DNA from: Prolixibacteraceae bacterium
Lineage (GTDB): Bacteria > Bacteroidota > Bacteroidia > Bacteroidales > Prolixibacteraceae
Direction: 5' to 3'
NCBI GenBank assembly: GCA_016930735.1
Contig: JAFGGF010000417.1
Span: 1 to 12,894, forward strand
Length of the DNA: 12,894 bases
Under the pieces are notes generated by a model. That model saw only the letters and a list, made by a program, of their open reading frames with translations, had not been told where the DNA came from and did not search any database. Position numbers and translations under genes: made by a program. How positions within the stretch are numbered: the stretch's first letter is position 1; each line of letters begins with the position of its first letter. Below are positions 7,112 through 12,894 of this stretch, in pieces.

Positions 7112-8449
7112 ATGAATAGTCAAGTTGCCTCAAAATCCAGAAACTCGTACATCCTTCCGATGATAATAATCAGTGCACTGTTTTTTATTTTCGGTTTTGT
7201 AACATGGTTGAATTCAATATTAATACCATACCTCCAGATTGCATGTGAATTAAACCGAACTGAGGCATTTTTTGTCACTACTGCATTTTATATTGCATAT
7301 ACAATAATGGCCCTTCCTTCGGCCTGGGTATTAAAAAAGACCGGGCTGAAAAACGGGATGATGATTGGATTGTGGGTTATGGCCGTTGGAACAATATTAT
7401 TTATTCCTGCTGCATATACACGAACATATGCCATCTTTCTTTTAGGATTGTTCATAATGGGAACCGGGCTTGCAATCCTGCAAACAGCATCCAACCCTTA
7501 TGTAACAATTATGGGCCCCCGTGAAAGTGCTGCAAAACGTATCAGTGTTTTGGGAATCTGTAATAAAGCAGCTGGTGCACTTGCCCCTCTGATCCTTGCA
7601 TATTATATTCTCAGCGATGGAGATGCTTTTATGAAAGGCCTCGAATCGATGAATGAGGCTGCCAAAGTAGTAGCGTTAGACGACCTGGCTAAACGTGTAA
7701 TTAATCCTTATATCGTAATGACTGTTATTTTATTCATTATGGGGATAGGTGTACGGATATCAGGTTTACCTGAACTGGAAGTCGAATCTGAAGAAGATGC
7801 TGAAGCAAAAAGATTGTCATCAAAAAAATCGATATGGGAGTTTCCTCACCTGATTTTAGGTGTAATTACATTGTTCTTTTATGTAGGGGTGGAAGTAATG
7901 GCCGGCGATACCATTATTGTTTACGGCAGGTCTCTTGATGTCCCGCTTAATTCGTCCAAATATTTTGCATCGATGGTGATGATGGGAATGGTAATTGGAT
8001 ATATTGTAGGAATTATTTTTATACCAAAATATTTAAATCAGAGAAAGGCTTTGGTAGGGAGTGCCGGGCTGGGGATCATTTTAGCGGTCTGTGCCATTTT
8101 TGTACCTGATAAATATATCCTTACCTTCAATTTTATTGATATTACCAGCTTTAAAATAATTGAATTAACTATGCCATATACAGTGCTGTTTGTTGCATTA
8201 TTTGGAATTTCCAATGCTTTGGTCTGGCCAGCAGTCTGGCCATTGGCAATTCATAATTTGGGTGGCTTTTTAAAAACTGGCTCGGCTATGCTGATAATGG
8301 CAATTTCAGGGGGTGCAATATTACCGCAGATTTGGGGCGTTTTGTCCGATTCAATTGGTTCACAAAGCGCGTTCATATTGGCTCTTTTATCTTATTTTGT
8401 TATATTATTTTATGCTTTAAGGGGATATAAACTTACTTCCTGGAAATAG
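7112..8449 (+). CDS. FucP/GluP-type sugar MFS transporter
   Basis: A 445-residue membrane protein with about 12 hydrophobic segments and a central acidic/basic loop at ~220-242, typical of the FHS (fucose:H+ symporter / glucose-galactose) branch of the major facilitator superfamily. Diagnostic stretches are FFIFGFVTWLNSILIPYLQ (24-42), GLAILQTASNPYVTIMGP (119-136), VGVEVMAGDTIIVYG (258-272) and ALVWPAVWPLAIHNLGG (369-385). It sits in the inner membrane and should import a hexose, amino-sugar or deoxysugar. Two positions differ from E. coli FucP: the segment holding Asp46 there reads LNSIL here (S35), and the one holding Glu135 reads LQTASNPY here (Q124). It is first in a three-gene cassette with a nucleotidyltransferase (58-base gap) and an anomeric sugar kinase, so its substrate is probably the sugar that kinase phosphorylates; which sugar is unknown. 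Confidence 0.9.
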   Translation: MNSQVASKSRNSYILPMIIISALFFIFGFVTWLNSILIPYLQIACELNRTEAFFVTTAFYIAYTIMALPSAWVLKKTGLKNGMMIGLWVMAVGTILFIPAAYTRTYAIFLLGLFIMGTGLAILQTASNPYVTIMGPRESAAKRISVLGICNKAAGALAPLILAYYILSDGDAFMKGLESMNEAAKVVALDDLAKRVINPYIVMTVILFIMGIGVRISGLPELEVESEEDAEAKRLSSKKSIWEFPHLILGVITLFFYVGVEVMAGDTIIVYGRSLDVPLNSSKYFASMVMMGMVIGYIVGIIFIPKYLNQRKALVGSAGLGIILAVCAIFVPDKYILTFNFIDITSFKIIELTMPYTVLFVALFGISNALVWPAVWPLAIHNLGGFLKTGSAMLIMAISGGAILPQIWGVLSDSIGSQSAFILALLSYFVILFYALRGYKLTSWK

Positions 8450-8507
8450 TAATAAAAATTTCTAAAAAGGAAATGAATTTATATTTTACGCAGTTTAAAT
8501 CGCACAC

Positions 8508-9410
8508 ATGAAACCAACACTTTTTATCCTGGCTGCCGGAATGGGAAGCCGTTTTGGAGGATTAAAACAGGTTACGCCTGTTGGCCCATCAGGAGAAACT
8601 ATTATTGAATATTCCATTTTCGATGCCATCAGAGCCGGGTTTGGTAAAGTAGTTTTTGTAATCAGAAACAATTTTGCTGAAGCCTTCAGAGAAAAATTTG
8701 ATAATCTCCTGAAGGGAAGGATTGATGTTGATTATGTTTTTCAGGAACTCGAATATCTGTCGGAAGGATTTTCTTTTCCCGAAGGCAGGGAAAAACCATG
8801 GGGGACAGCACATGCAATCCTTATGGGGAAGGATGTTATAAAAGAACCTTTTGCAGCCATTAATGCTGACGATTTTTACGGTTTCGAAGCATATAAAGTA
8901 ATGGCAGATTTTTTAGTTTCTTCCGGTGATGATAATGTATATTCAATGGTTGGTTACCAATTAAACAAAACTTTATCGGAATTCGGGACTGTATCACGCG
9001 GAATTTGCGAAACTGATAAAAGCGGGACTTTAACTTATATTACTGAAAGGCATAAAATAGGTGATTCGGGTAATGGAATTACATTTAACAATGAGGAAAA
9101 CAATATTGTACCACTAACCGGAGAAGAAACTGTTTCAATGAATTTCTGGGGTTTTAAACCTTCGCTGTTTAAATACCTGGAACCTGCGTTTACTAAATTT
9201 CTGGAACGGGAAATCCGAAATCCAAAATCCGAAATTTATATACCGAATGTTGTTTTCGACCTGATCAGAGAAGAAAAAGTGTATGTAAAAGTATTAAATG
9301 CCGATTCACCCTGGTTTGGTGTTACATACAAAGAAGATCAGCCATTTGTTGTCAAACAGATCAAAGAACTGGTTAAAAAGGGTATTTATCCGGAAAATTT
9401 ATGGAAATAA
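8508..9410 (+). CDS. Sugar-phosphate nucleotidyltransferase (NTP transferase family)
   Basis: A 300-residue GT-A type nucleotidyltransferase. The signature loop LAAGMGSRFGGLKQ (8-21) binds the nucleoside triphosphate, with K20 in the place of the usual catalytic lysine. PWGTAHAIL (97-105) corresponds to the base/sugar contact region, and INADDFYG (118-125) supplies the metal-binding acidic residues D121/D122. SEIYIPNVV (241-249) matches the usual late motif of this family. The enzyme should join a sugar 1-phosphate to an NTP, giving an NDP-sugar and pyrophosphate. Sugar and base specificity cannot be read from the sequence. It lacks the C-terminal beta-helix of GlmU, so it is a single-function enzyme. 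The next gene, 13 bases downstream, is an anomeric kinase that would make its sugar 1-phosphate. A short heptamer repeat at 9210-9235 lies within its coding sequence, in frame. Confidence 0.85.
   Translation: MKPTLFILAAGMGSRFGGLKQVTPVGPSGETIIEYSIFDAIRAGFGKVVFVIRNNFAEAFREKFDNLLKGRIDVDYVFQELEYLSEGFSFPEGREKPWGTAHAILMGKDVIKEPFAAINADDFYGFEAYKVMADFLVSSGDDNVYSMVGYQLNKTLSEFGTVSRGICETDKSGTLTYITERHKIGDSGNGITFNNEENNIVPLTGEETVSMNFWGFKPSLFKYLEPAFTKFLEREIRNPKSEIYIPNVVFDLIREEKVYVKVLNADSPWFGVTYKEDQPFVVKQIKELVKKGIYPENLWK
9210..9235 (+). repeat. Short 7-bp tandem repeat inside the nucleotidyltransferase gene
   Basis: Three full heptamers and part of a fourth: GAAATCC, GAAATCC, AAAATCC, GAAAT. They are in frame and encode part of EIRNPKSEI. 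Similar AATCCGA-type heptamer arrays occur between genes in various bacterial genomes, but the encoded segment also fits the normal family motif before the IPNVV strand, so chance is possible. Confidence 0.6.
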
Positions 9411-9423
9411 ATCGTCATTTTAG

Positions 9424-10518
9424 ATGGACTCAGTTTTAAAATCTATTGTCAATGAATTTCGATACCAGGGAACTGTAATTGATATAAATCCTTTTGGTAA
9501 CGGACATATCAATGATACATACCTGGTAAAAACAATCGAAGATGTATCCCCCGATTATATTCTGCAACGTAAAAATCATCAGGTTTTTAAGAATATACCC
9601 GGGATGATGGAAAATATCATCAGGGTGACTGATCATATCCGAAATAAATTAATAAATGATAATATTTCAGATATTGACAGGAAAGTGGTTCATCATTTAA
9701 AAACAAGTGACGACAAATTTTATTTTAAAGATACAACAGGTAACTACTGGACCTTGTTTTTATTTATAAAAGGTTGTAAAAGCTATGAAAAAATAGAAAA
9801 ACCTCAACAGGCTTACCTGGCAGGAAAGGCATTTGGGCAATTTCAAAAACAGATATCAAGTTTGCCGGGAAAACCACTGAATGAAACCATTGTCGATTTT
9901 CATAACATTGAATTCAGGTTAAATAATTTTCAGAAAGCATTATTAGTAAACTTCAATAACAGGAAAGTGGAAGCAGAAGATGAAATAGTCGTTGCACAAT
10001 CCTTGTCAGAAGAGATGAAAACCTTACTGAAACTGCAAAGACAAGGTAAGATTCCGTTTCGTATAACTCATAACGATACAAAAATCAATAATATCCTGTT
10101 TGATAAAAATGATAATATCCTGTGTGTGATCGACCTCGATACCGTGATGCCAGGGCTGGTCCATTTCGATTTTGGCGATGCAATCCGCACTGCTGCCAAT
10201 ACTGCAGATGAAGATGAAAAGGATTTAAGCAGAATAGCTGTAAATGCCGATATTTTTGAAGAATTTACAAAAGGTTTCCTCGAAGAACTGAGGGAAACAT
10301 TAACTTCTTTGGAAAAAGAATTGCTTCCTCATTCGGTAAAATTTATGACTTATATAATGGGATTGCGGTTTTTAACCGACTACCTGGATGGAGATACATA
10401 CTATAAAATTGACTATCCGGAACATAATATAGTCAGGGCAAGGGCTCAGTTTAAATTTGTTTCTGAAATTGAAAAGATTATGCCCCGCCTTATTGAAACT
10501 GTAAAAAAATATTCCTGA
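9424..10518 (+). CDS. NahK-like anomeric sugar kinase (aminoglycoside phosphotransferase fold)
   Basis: A 364-residue protein with the APH/protein-kinase-like fold, close in length and motifs to bifidobacterial N-acetylhexosamine 1-kinase NahK (about 359). The N-lobe loop FGNGHINDTYLV (24-35) replaces the glycine-rich loop, and the lysine-bearing strand ILQRKNHQVF follows. The catalytic loop is ITHNDTKINNILF (214-226), with D218 as the expected base and N223 as a metal ligand. The second metal motif is VIDLDTVMPG (235-244), followed by HFDFGDAIR (247-255). NahK puts phosphate on C1 of GlcNAc/GalNAc; here the exact sugar is not known. Older databases often name this family 'mucin desulfatase' or aminoglycoside phosphotransferase, neither supported here. 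It ends the plus-strand cassette and would supply the preceding nucleotidyltransferase. Its TGA directly abuts the murI stop codon on the other strand. Confidence 0.83.
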   Translation: MDSVLKSIVNEFRYQGTVIDINPFGNGHINDTYLVKTIEDVSPDYILQRKNHQVFKNIPGMMENIIRVTDHIRNKLINDNISDIDRKVVHHLKTSDDKFYFKDTTGNYWTLFLFIKGCKSYEKIEKPQQAYLAGKAFGQFQKQISSLPGKPLNETIVDFHNIEFRLNNFQKALLVNFNNRKVEAEDEIVVAQSLSEEMKTLLKLQRQGKIPFRITHNDTKINNILFDKNDNILCVIDLDTVMPGLVHFDFGDAIRTAANTADEDEKDLSRIAVNADIFEEFTKGFLEELRETLTSLEKELLPHSVKFMTYIMGLRFLTDYLDGDTYYKIDYPEHNIVRARAQFKFVSEIEKIMPRLIETVKKYS

Positions 10519-11355
10519 TTAAAGCAACTGAACATGTTCAGCTTTGATAGGATTATCAAGGAAGAGTCCGGCTTTTTCTTCAAATATTTTTGATGATTCA
10601 GTTGTCATAAAATGTACTGATCTTCCTTTTGAAAGTTTTACTTCCATTTCCGGGTGGCGATTTAAGTATACTTTCAGTTTATCGGCTACAATTGGGCCTT
10701 GTTCCAGAATATATACCTGGTCAGGTACAAATTTTCTGATCTGATCAATTAACAACGGATAATGGGTACATCCCAGGATCAGGGTGTCCAGCAAGGGGTC
10801 TTTCCTGAAAATATTTTCAATATTTTTTTGAATAAAATATTCTGCTCCCGGCGAGTTTATTTCATTGTTTTCAACAATTGGCACCCACATAGGGCAGGCT
10901 TCCTGAACTGAATTTTTAACTTTCCCTTCCGACCATTTTAATAATTCAACAGGATAGGATTCGGAATTTACAGTTCCAACAGTTCCCAGAACTCCAATTC
11001 TTCCGTTTTTTGTAATTTCTGAAACCTTTTCCACACTGGGCCTGATAACACCGAGTACCCTTCTTCCCGGGTCGATTTTTGGCAGGTCAAGTTGCTGGAT
11101 GTTCCTTAAAGCCTTTGCTGAAGCTGTGTTGCATGCGAGAATAATCAGATGGCATCCTTTGGAAAACAGAAATTTAACCGCTTCGAGAGTATAATCGTAA
11201 ACAACTTCAAACGAACGGGCTCCATAAGGATTTCTTGCGTTATCGCCAAGATAAACCATGTCATATTCCGGAAGTTTTTCCCTGATCTCTTTAAAGATTG
11301 TCAAACCTCCGTAACCCGAATCAAAAATTCCTATTGGCGAATATTTTTTTTGCAT
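10519..11355 (-). CDS. murI: Glutamate racemase
   Basis: A 278-residue cofactor-independent Asp/Glu racemase that makes D-glutamate for peptidoglycan stem peptides in the cytoplasm. IGIFDSGYGGLT (8-19) contains the substrate-binding D12/S13. The two catalytic cysteines are C75 in LACNTAS (73-79) and C196 in LGCTHYPLL (194-202), with H198 beside the second. GDNARNPYG (37-45) is the usual substrate loop. Length is normal (about 260-290). It follows two ompH genes downstream of bamA, a conserved order in Bacteroidota, but here an intrinsic terminator lies between ompH and the murI start, so its expression needs read-through or a promoter of its own. No Shine-Dalgarno sequence precedes the ATG, as is normal in this phylum. 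Confidence 0.95.
   Translation of the reverse strand: MQKKYSPIGIFDSGYGGLTIFKEIREKLPEYDMVYLGDNARNPYGARSFEVVYDYTLEAVKFLFSKGCHLIILACNTASAKALRNIQQLDLPKIDPGRRVLGVIRPSVEKVSEITKNGRIGVLGTVGTVNSESYPVELLKWSEGKVKNSVQEACPMWVPIVENNEINSPGAEYFIQKNIENIFRKDPLLDTLILGCTHYPLLIDQIRKFVPDQVYILEQGPIVADKLKVYLNRHPEMEVKLSKGRSVHFMTTESSKIFEEKAGLFLDNPIKAEHVQLL
10521..10545. other. Hairpin at the convergent junction of the kinase gene and murI
   Basis: AAAGC (10521-10525) pairs with GCTTT (10541-10545) around a perfect 12-base palindrome TGAACATGTTCA (10529-10540), leaving a 3-base bulge AAC. The structure lies within the last murI codons. Neither strand has a T run directly after the stem, so it is not a standard intrinsic terminator, though it could help end transcription in both directions. 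Confidence 0.35.
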
Positions 11356-11366
11356 AAAACAAAATA

Positions 11367-11403
11367 AATAAAAAAAGCCATCCGTCTGATGACAAATGGC
11401 TTT
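11367..11403 (-). terminator. Rho-independent terminator between ompH and murI
   Basis: On the minus strand an 8-bp stem AAAGCCAT/ATGGCTTT (arms 11396-11403 and 11374-11381) is extended by an inner GAC/GTC pairing (11391-11393 with 11384-11386) across a 2x2 internal loop, capped by a 4-base loop, and followed by a run of T (plus-strand A run 11371-11376 then AT-rich). It is 19 bases past the ompH stop codon. The T run ends only about 10-15 bases before the murI ATG at 11355. Confidence 0.85.
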
Positions 11404-11422
11404 ATATACAGATTATTATTTT

Positions 11423-11947
11423 TTACTGAATTCCAAGTTTTGTTTTAACCAAAGGCAAAATATCTTTACTGTCGTTTGATTTGTAAAGGATTGTACCAAT
11501 TTGCTGGCTGTTAAAATCAAAAACATAAAGTAAACCCAGTTCTTTTGCAACTTCTTCAATAGCTCCTTTTGCTTTTTGAACAACAGGCCCCGATAACTCG
11601 GCATATTTTTGCTGGAGTTGCTGTTGTGCGCTTGCCTGAAAATTCTGAATACGTTGATCCTTATCCTGAATATCCTGAAGTTTTGCAGTTTTTACCAGTT
11701 CTGAGGTTGTTTCAGGTAAGTTCTGGAACTCCTGAATCATTGTCTGATATTCAGTTTGCATTGTACCCAGAAGATCTTCCAGTTCACCCTGGAATTTATT
11801 AAATTCTGATTCCATAGTTGTTCTTTCCGGCATTACCTGAATGAGTGCCTGAAGGTCGATATGCCCGAATTTTGGAGTTTGAGCATTTACAAATCCAGTA
11901 AGCAATACAAGAACTGCCACAGCTGTAATTTTCATTAATTTTCTCAT
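11423..11947 (-). CDS. OmpH/Skp family periplasmic chaperone (second copy)
   Basis: The chosen ATG at 11947 gives 174 residues beginning with a classic signal peptide: RKLMK positive end, hydrophobic AVAVLVLLTGF, and likely cleavage after VNA (before QTP, residue ~23). An upstream in-frame ATG at 11974 would bury the signal behind nine residues and is less likely. The mature part starts FGHIDLQALIQVMPE, the usual Skp/OmpH first strand and helix. A long glutamine-rich helical hairpin follows (~45-140, including ASAQQQLQQKYAEL). It closes with LGLLYVFDFNSQQIGTILYKSND, the return strands of the body domain. Skp proteins trimerise and hold unfolded outer-membrane proteins in the periplasm for BamA. 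It lies 39 bases after the first ompH gene and is followed by a terminator. Confidence 0.9.
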   Translation of the reverse strand: MRKLMKITAVAVLVLLTGFVNAQTPKFGHIDLQALIQVMPERTTMESEFNKFQGELEDLLGTMQTEYQTMIQEFQNLPETTSELVKTAKLQDIQDKDQRIQNFQASAQQQLQQKYAELSGPVVQKAKGAIEEVAKELGLLYVFDFNSQQIGTILYKSNDSKDILPLVKTKLGIQ

Positions 11948-11986
11948 AATCAAAGTTGACTTAAAATTTCCCACAAATATAGTTTA

Positions 11987-12502
11987 TTAATTCTTATATC
12001 CAAGCTTCTCTAACACCTGATCACTAAGGTCATAACGAGGATTTGTAAACAACATGGAAGTACCTCCTGCTTTATCAAAAATTACCACATAACTTCCGTC
12101 ATTTGCAATTTCCTGAACAGCATCAAAAATATCATCCTGAATAGGTTTTACAAGGCTTTGCCTTTTTTTGAAAAGATCGCCGTTCGGGCCAAAATATTTT
12201 TTCTGGAGTTCTTTATATTCTTTTTCCTTACCGATGATCACGTCCTCCCGTTTTCTTTTCATATCTTCTGAAAGCAATACACTTTCAGCCTGAAAGTCTT
12301 TATACATTTGTTCCAGTTCGGCATGTATTGATTCGAGTTCTTTCTGATACTGGCTGGATAACTGGTCCAACTGATCCTGAGCGGACCGATAGGACGGAAT
12401 ATTATCGAGAATATATTCACTATCAACATATGCAAATTTCTGAGCAAATGTAGTTCCAGCAAATAACAGGAAAACTGCTAATGTAAATAATACTTTTTTC
12501 AT
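11987..12502 (-). CDS. OmpH/Skp family periplasmic chaperone (first copy)
   Basis: Starting at the ATG at 12502 gives 171 residues opening with a signal peptide (MKKVLFTLAVFLLFAGTTFA, cleaved before QKF at about residue 21). In-frame ATGs at 12526 and 12556 would place 8-18 polar residues ahead of it and were rejected. The mature protein begins FAYVDSEYILDNIPSY, the Skp/OmpH opening, then has a highly charged coiled-coil hairpin (~45-125, rich in E, K and Q), then DGSYVVIFDKAGGTSMLFTN and a C-terminal YDLSDQVLEKLGY segment. It is expected to be a soluble trimeric holdase carrying outer-membrane proteins to the Bam complex. It begins 65 bases after the bamA stop. It differs clearly in sequence from the second copy, so the pair is an old duplication, not a recent one. 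Confidence 0.9.
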   Translation of the reverse strand: MKKVLFTLAVFLLFAGTTFAQKFAYVDSEYILDNIPSYRSAQDQLDQLSSQYQKELESIHAELEQMYKDFQAESVLLSEDMKRKREDVIIGKEKEYKELQKKYFGPNGDLFKKRQSLVKPIQDDIFDAVQEIANDGSYVVIFDKAGGTSMLFTNPRYDLSDQVLEKLGYKN

Positions 12503-12567
12503 GGCTGTATAATTTTTAATGTTCATGCGTTCAAAATTAATCAAAATCCAAGCCAAAACTGTAACTA

Positions 12568-12894
12568 TCAGAATTGCTGGCCAATAACAAAGTGGAACTG
12601 ACTTTTATTGGCATCTGACTGTCCCGGAATTGCATCAAATCCATATCCCCAGTCAATTCCCATTAAACCAAACATCGGCAAAAATATTCTTACACCAACA
12701 CCGGCCGACCGGTAAAGTTTAAACGGGTTGTAATCCTGAAACGACAGTTCTGCATTACCTGCCTCGAGGAATGTTAATGCATAAATAGTTGCATTTGGTT
12801 TCAATGTAACAGGATATCTCATTTCAAGAGTAAATTTATTATAAAGTGCAGATCCGTTTCTTGGGCTGAGGCTGAAATCTTTATATCCCCTGAG
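12568..12894 (-). CDS. bamA: Outer membrane protein assembly factor BamA, C-terminal end (runs off the right edge)
   Basis: The last ~108 residues of an Omp85-family beta-barrel, open at the right edge. The fragment starts LRGYKDFSLSPRNG; LRGY fits the conserved loop-6 (V/I/L)RG(F/Y) motif of BamA/TamA barrels. Alternating strands follow (FTLEMRYPV, ATIYALTFLEAGNAE, AGVGVRIFLPMFGLMGIDWGYGFD), and the chain ends SQFHFVIGQQF with the terminal aromatic residue of an outer-membrane beta-signal. BamA inserts beta-barrel proteins into the outer membrane. Identification as BamA, not TamA or another Omp85 member, rests on the downstream ompH-ompH-murI order of Bacteroidota. An internal ATG at 12822 is not the real start, since the frame continues beyond the edge without a stop. 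Confidence 0.9.
   Translation of the reverse strand, partial: LRGYKDFSLSPRNGSALYNKFTLEMRYPVTLKPNATIYALTFLEAGNAELSFQDYNPFKLYRSAGVGVRIFLPMFGLMGIDWGYGFDAIPGQSDANKSQFHFVIGQQF

Noticed and set aside
8508..10518. MurU-AmgK peptidoglycan recycling pair
   Set aside because: The logic is the same (C1 kinase plus nucleotidyltransferase), but the kinase length and the HNDTKINN / IDLDTVMPG motifs fit NahK better, and the transporter is FucP-like. Kept as an analogy only.
11416..11604. 62-codon minus-strand frame overlapping the 3' end of the second ompH
   Set aside because: It is out of frame with the clear OmpH protein, has no family resemblance, and runs to the edge of the terminator by chance.
11947..11974. 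Longer N-terminus for the second OmpH
   Set aside because: The upstream ATG adds MGNFKSTLI ahead of a normal signal peptide; starting at 11947 gives a standard secreted protein.
12502..12556. Longer N-terminus for the first OmpH
   Set aside because: The extra 18 residues precede a textbook signal peptide starting MKKVLF at 12502, so the longer starts are unlikely.
1..12894. Mobile element, CRISPR array, phage or defence system
   Set aside because: No transposase, integrase, cas-like gene, spaced repeats, or att-like flanks were seen; nearly all sequence is accounted for by core metabolic and envelope genes.

Overview
The window is an AT-rich chromosomal stretch from a member of the Bacteroidota, most likely an anaerobic or facultatively anaerobic Bacteroidales/Marinilabiliales-type organism. 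The evidence is the gene order bamA-ompH-ompH-murI typical of that phylum, the two-subunit 2-oxoglutarate:ferredoxin oxidoreductase, a FucP-type sugar transporter, a ~990-residue receiver/PEP-synthase-like protein of the kind found in Bacteroidota, the lack of clear Shine-Dalgarno sequences, and TAnnTTTG-like promoter boxes. The lineage is inferred from protein character and synteny; no rRNA gene is present. I see no tRNA, rRNA, CRISPR array, insertion sequence or prophage gene.

Layout. (1) Positions 1-3208, minus strand: a large protein with two receiver-like domains fused to an ATP-grasp PEP/pyruvate-binding domain, followed 5 bases later by the start of a GNAT acetyltransferase that runs off the left edge. 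(2) Positions 3283-6242, minus strand: korA-korB (2-oxoglutarate:ferredoxin oxidoreductase), closed by a good intrinsic terminator. (3) Positions 6243-6451: a 209-base divergent promoter region. (4) Positions 6452-6970, plus strand: a gamma-class carbonic anhydrase-like protein. (5) Positions 7112-10518, plus strand: a three-gene sugar cassette of FucP/GluP-type importer, sugar-phosphate nucleotidyltransferase and NahK-like anomeric sugar kinase. (6) Positions 10519-12894, minus strand: the 3' end of bamA, two Skp/OmpH-type periplasmic chaperones, a terminator and glutamate racemase murI. murI and the kinase gene converge with no base between their stop codons.

How the parts fit together. The left half is central carbon metabolism: low-potential reductive/oxidative 2-oxoacid chemistry (Kor), a PEP-synthase-like protein with signalling-type input domains, and CO2/bicarbonate handling by the gamma carbonic anhydrase homologue. 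The middle cassette looks like a short salvage route: import a free sugar, phosphorylate it at C1, and activate it to a nucleotide sugar. The right end is envelope biogenesis: outer-membrane protein assembly (BamA), its periplasmic chaperones, and D-glutamate supply for peptidoglycan.

The items most worth a second look are the receiver-receiver-ATP-grasp protein, which has no phosphohistidine or PEP-binding barrel domain but a conserved-looking C-terminal domain of its own; the transporter-nucleotidyltransferase-kinase cassette, whose sugar is unknown and whose transporter lacks both acidic residues known for proton coupling in FucP; and the terminator placed almost against the murI start codon. 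Most of the rest is ordinary core genome.
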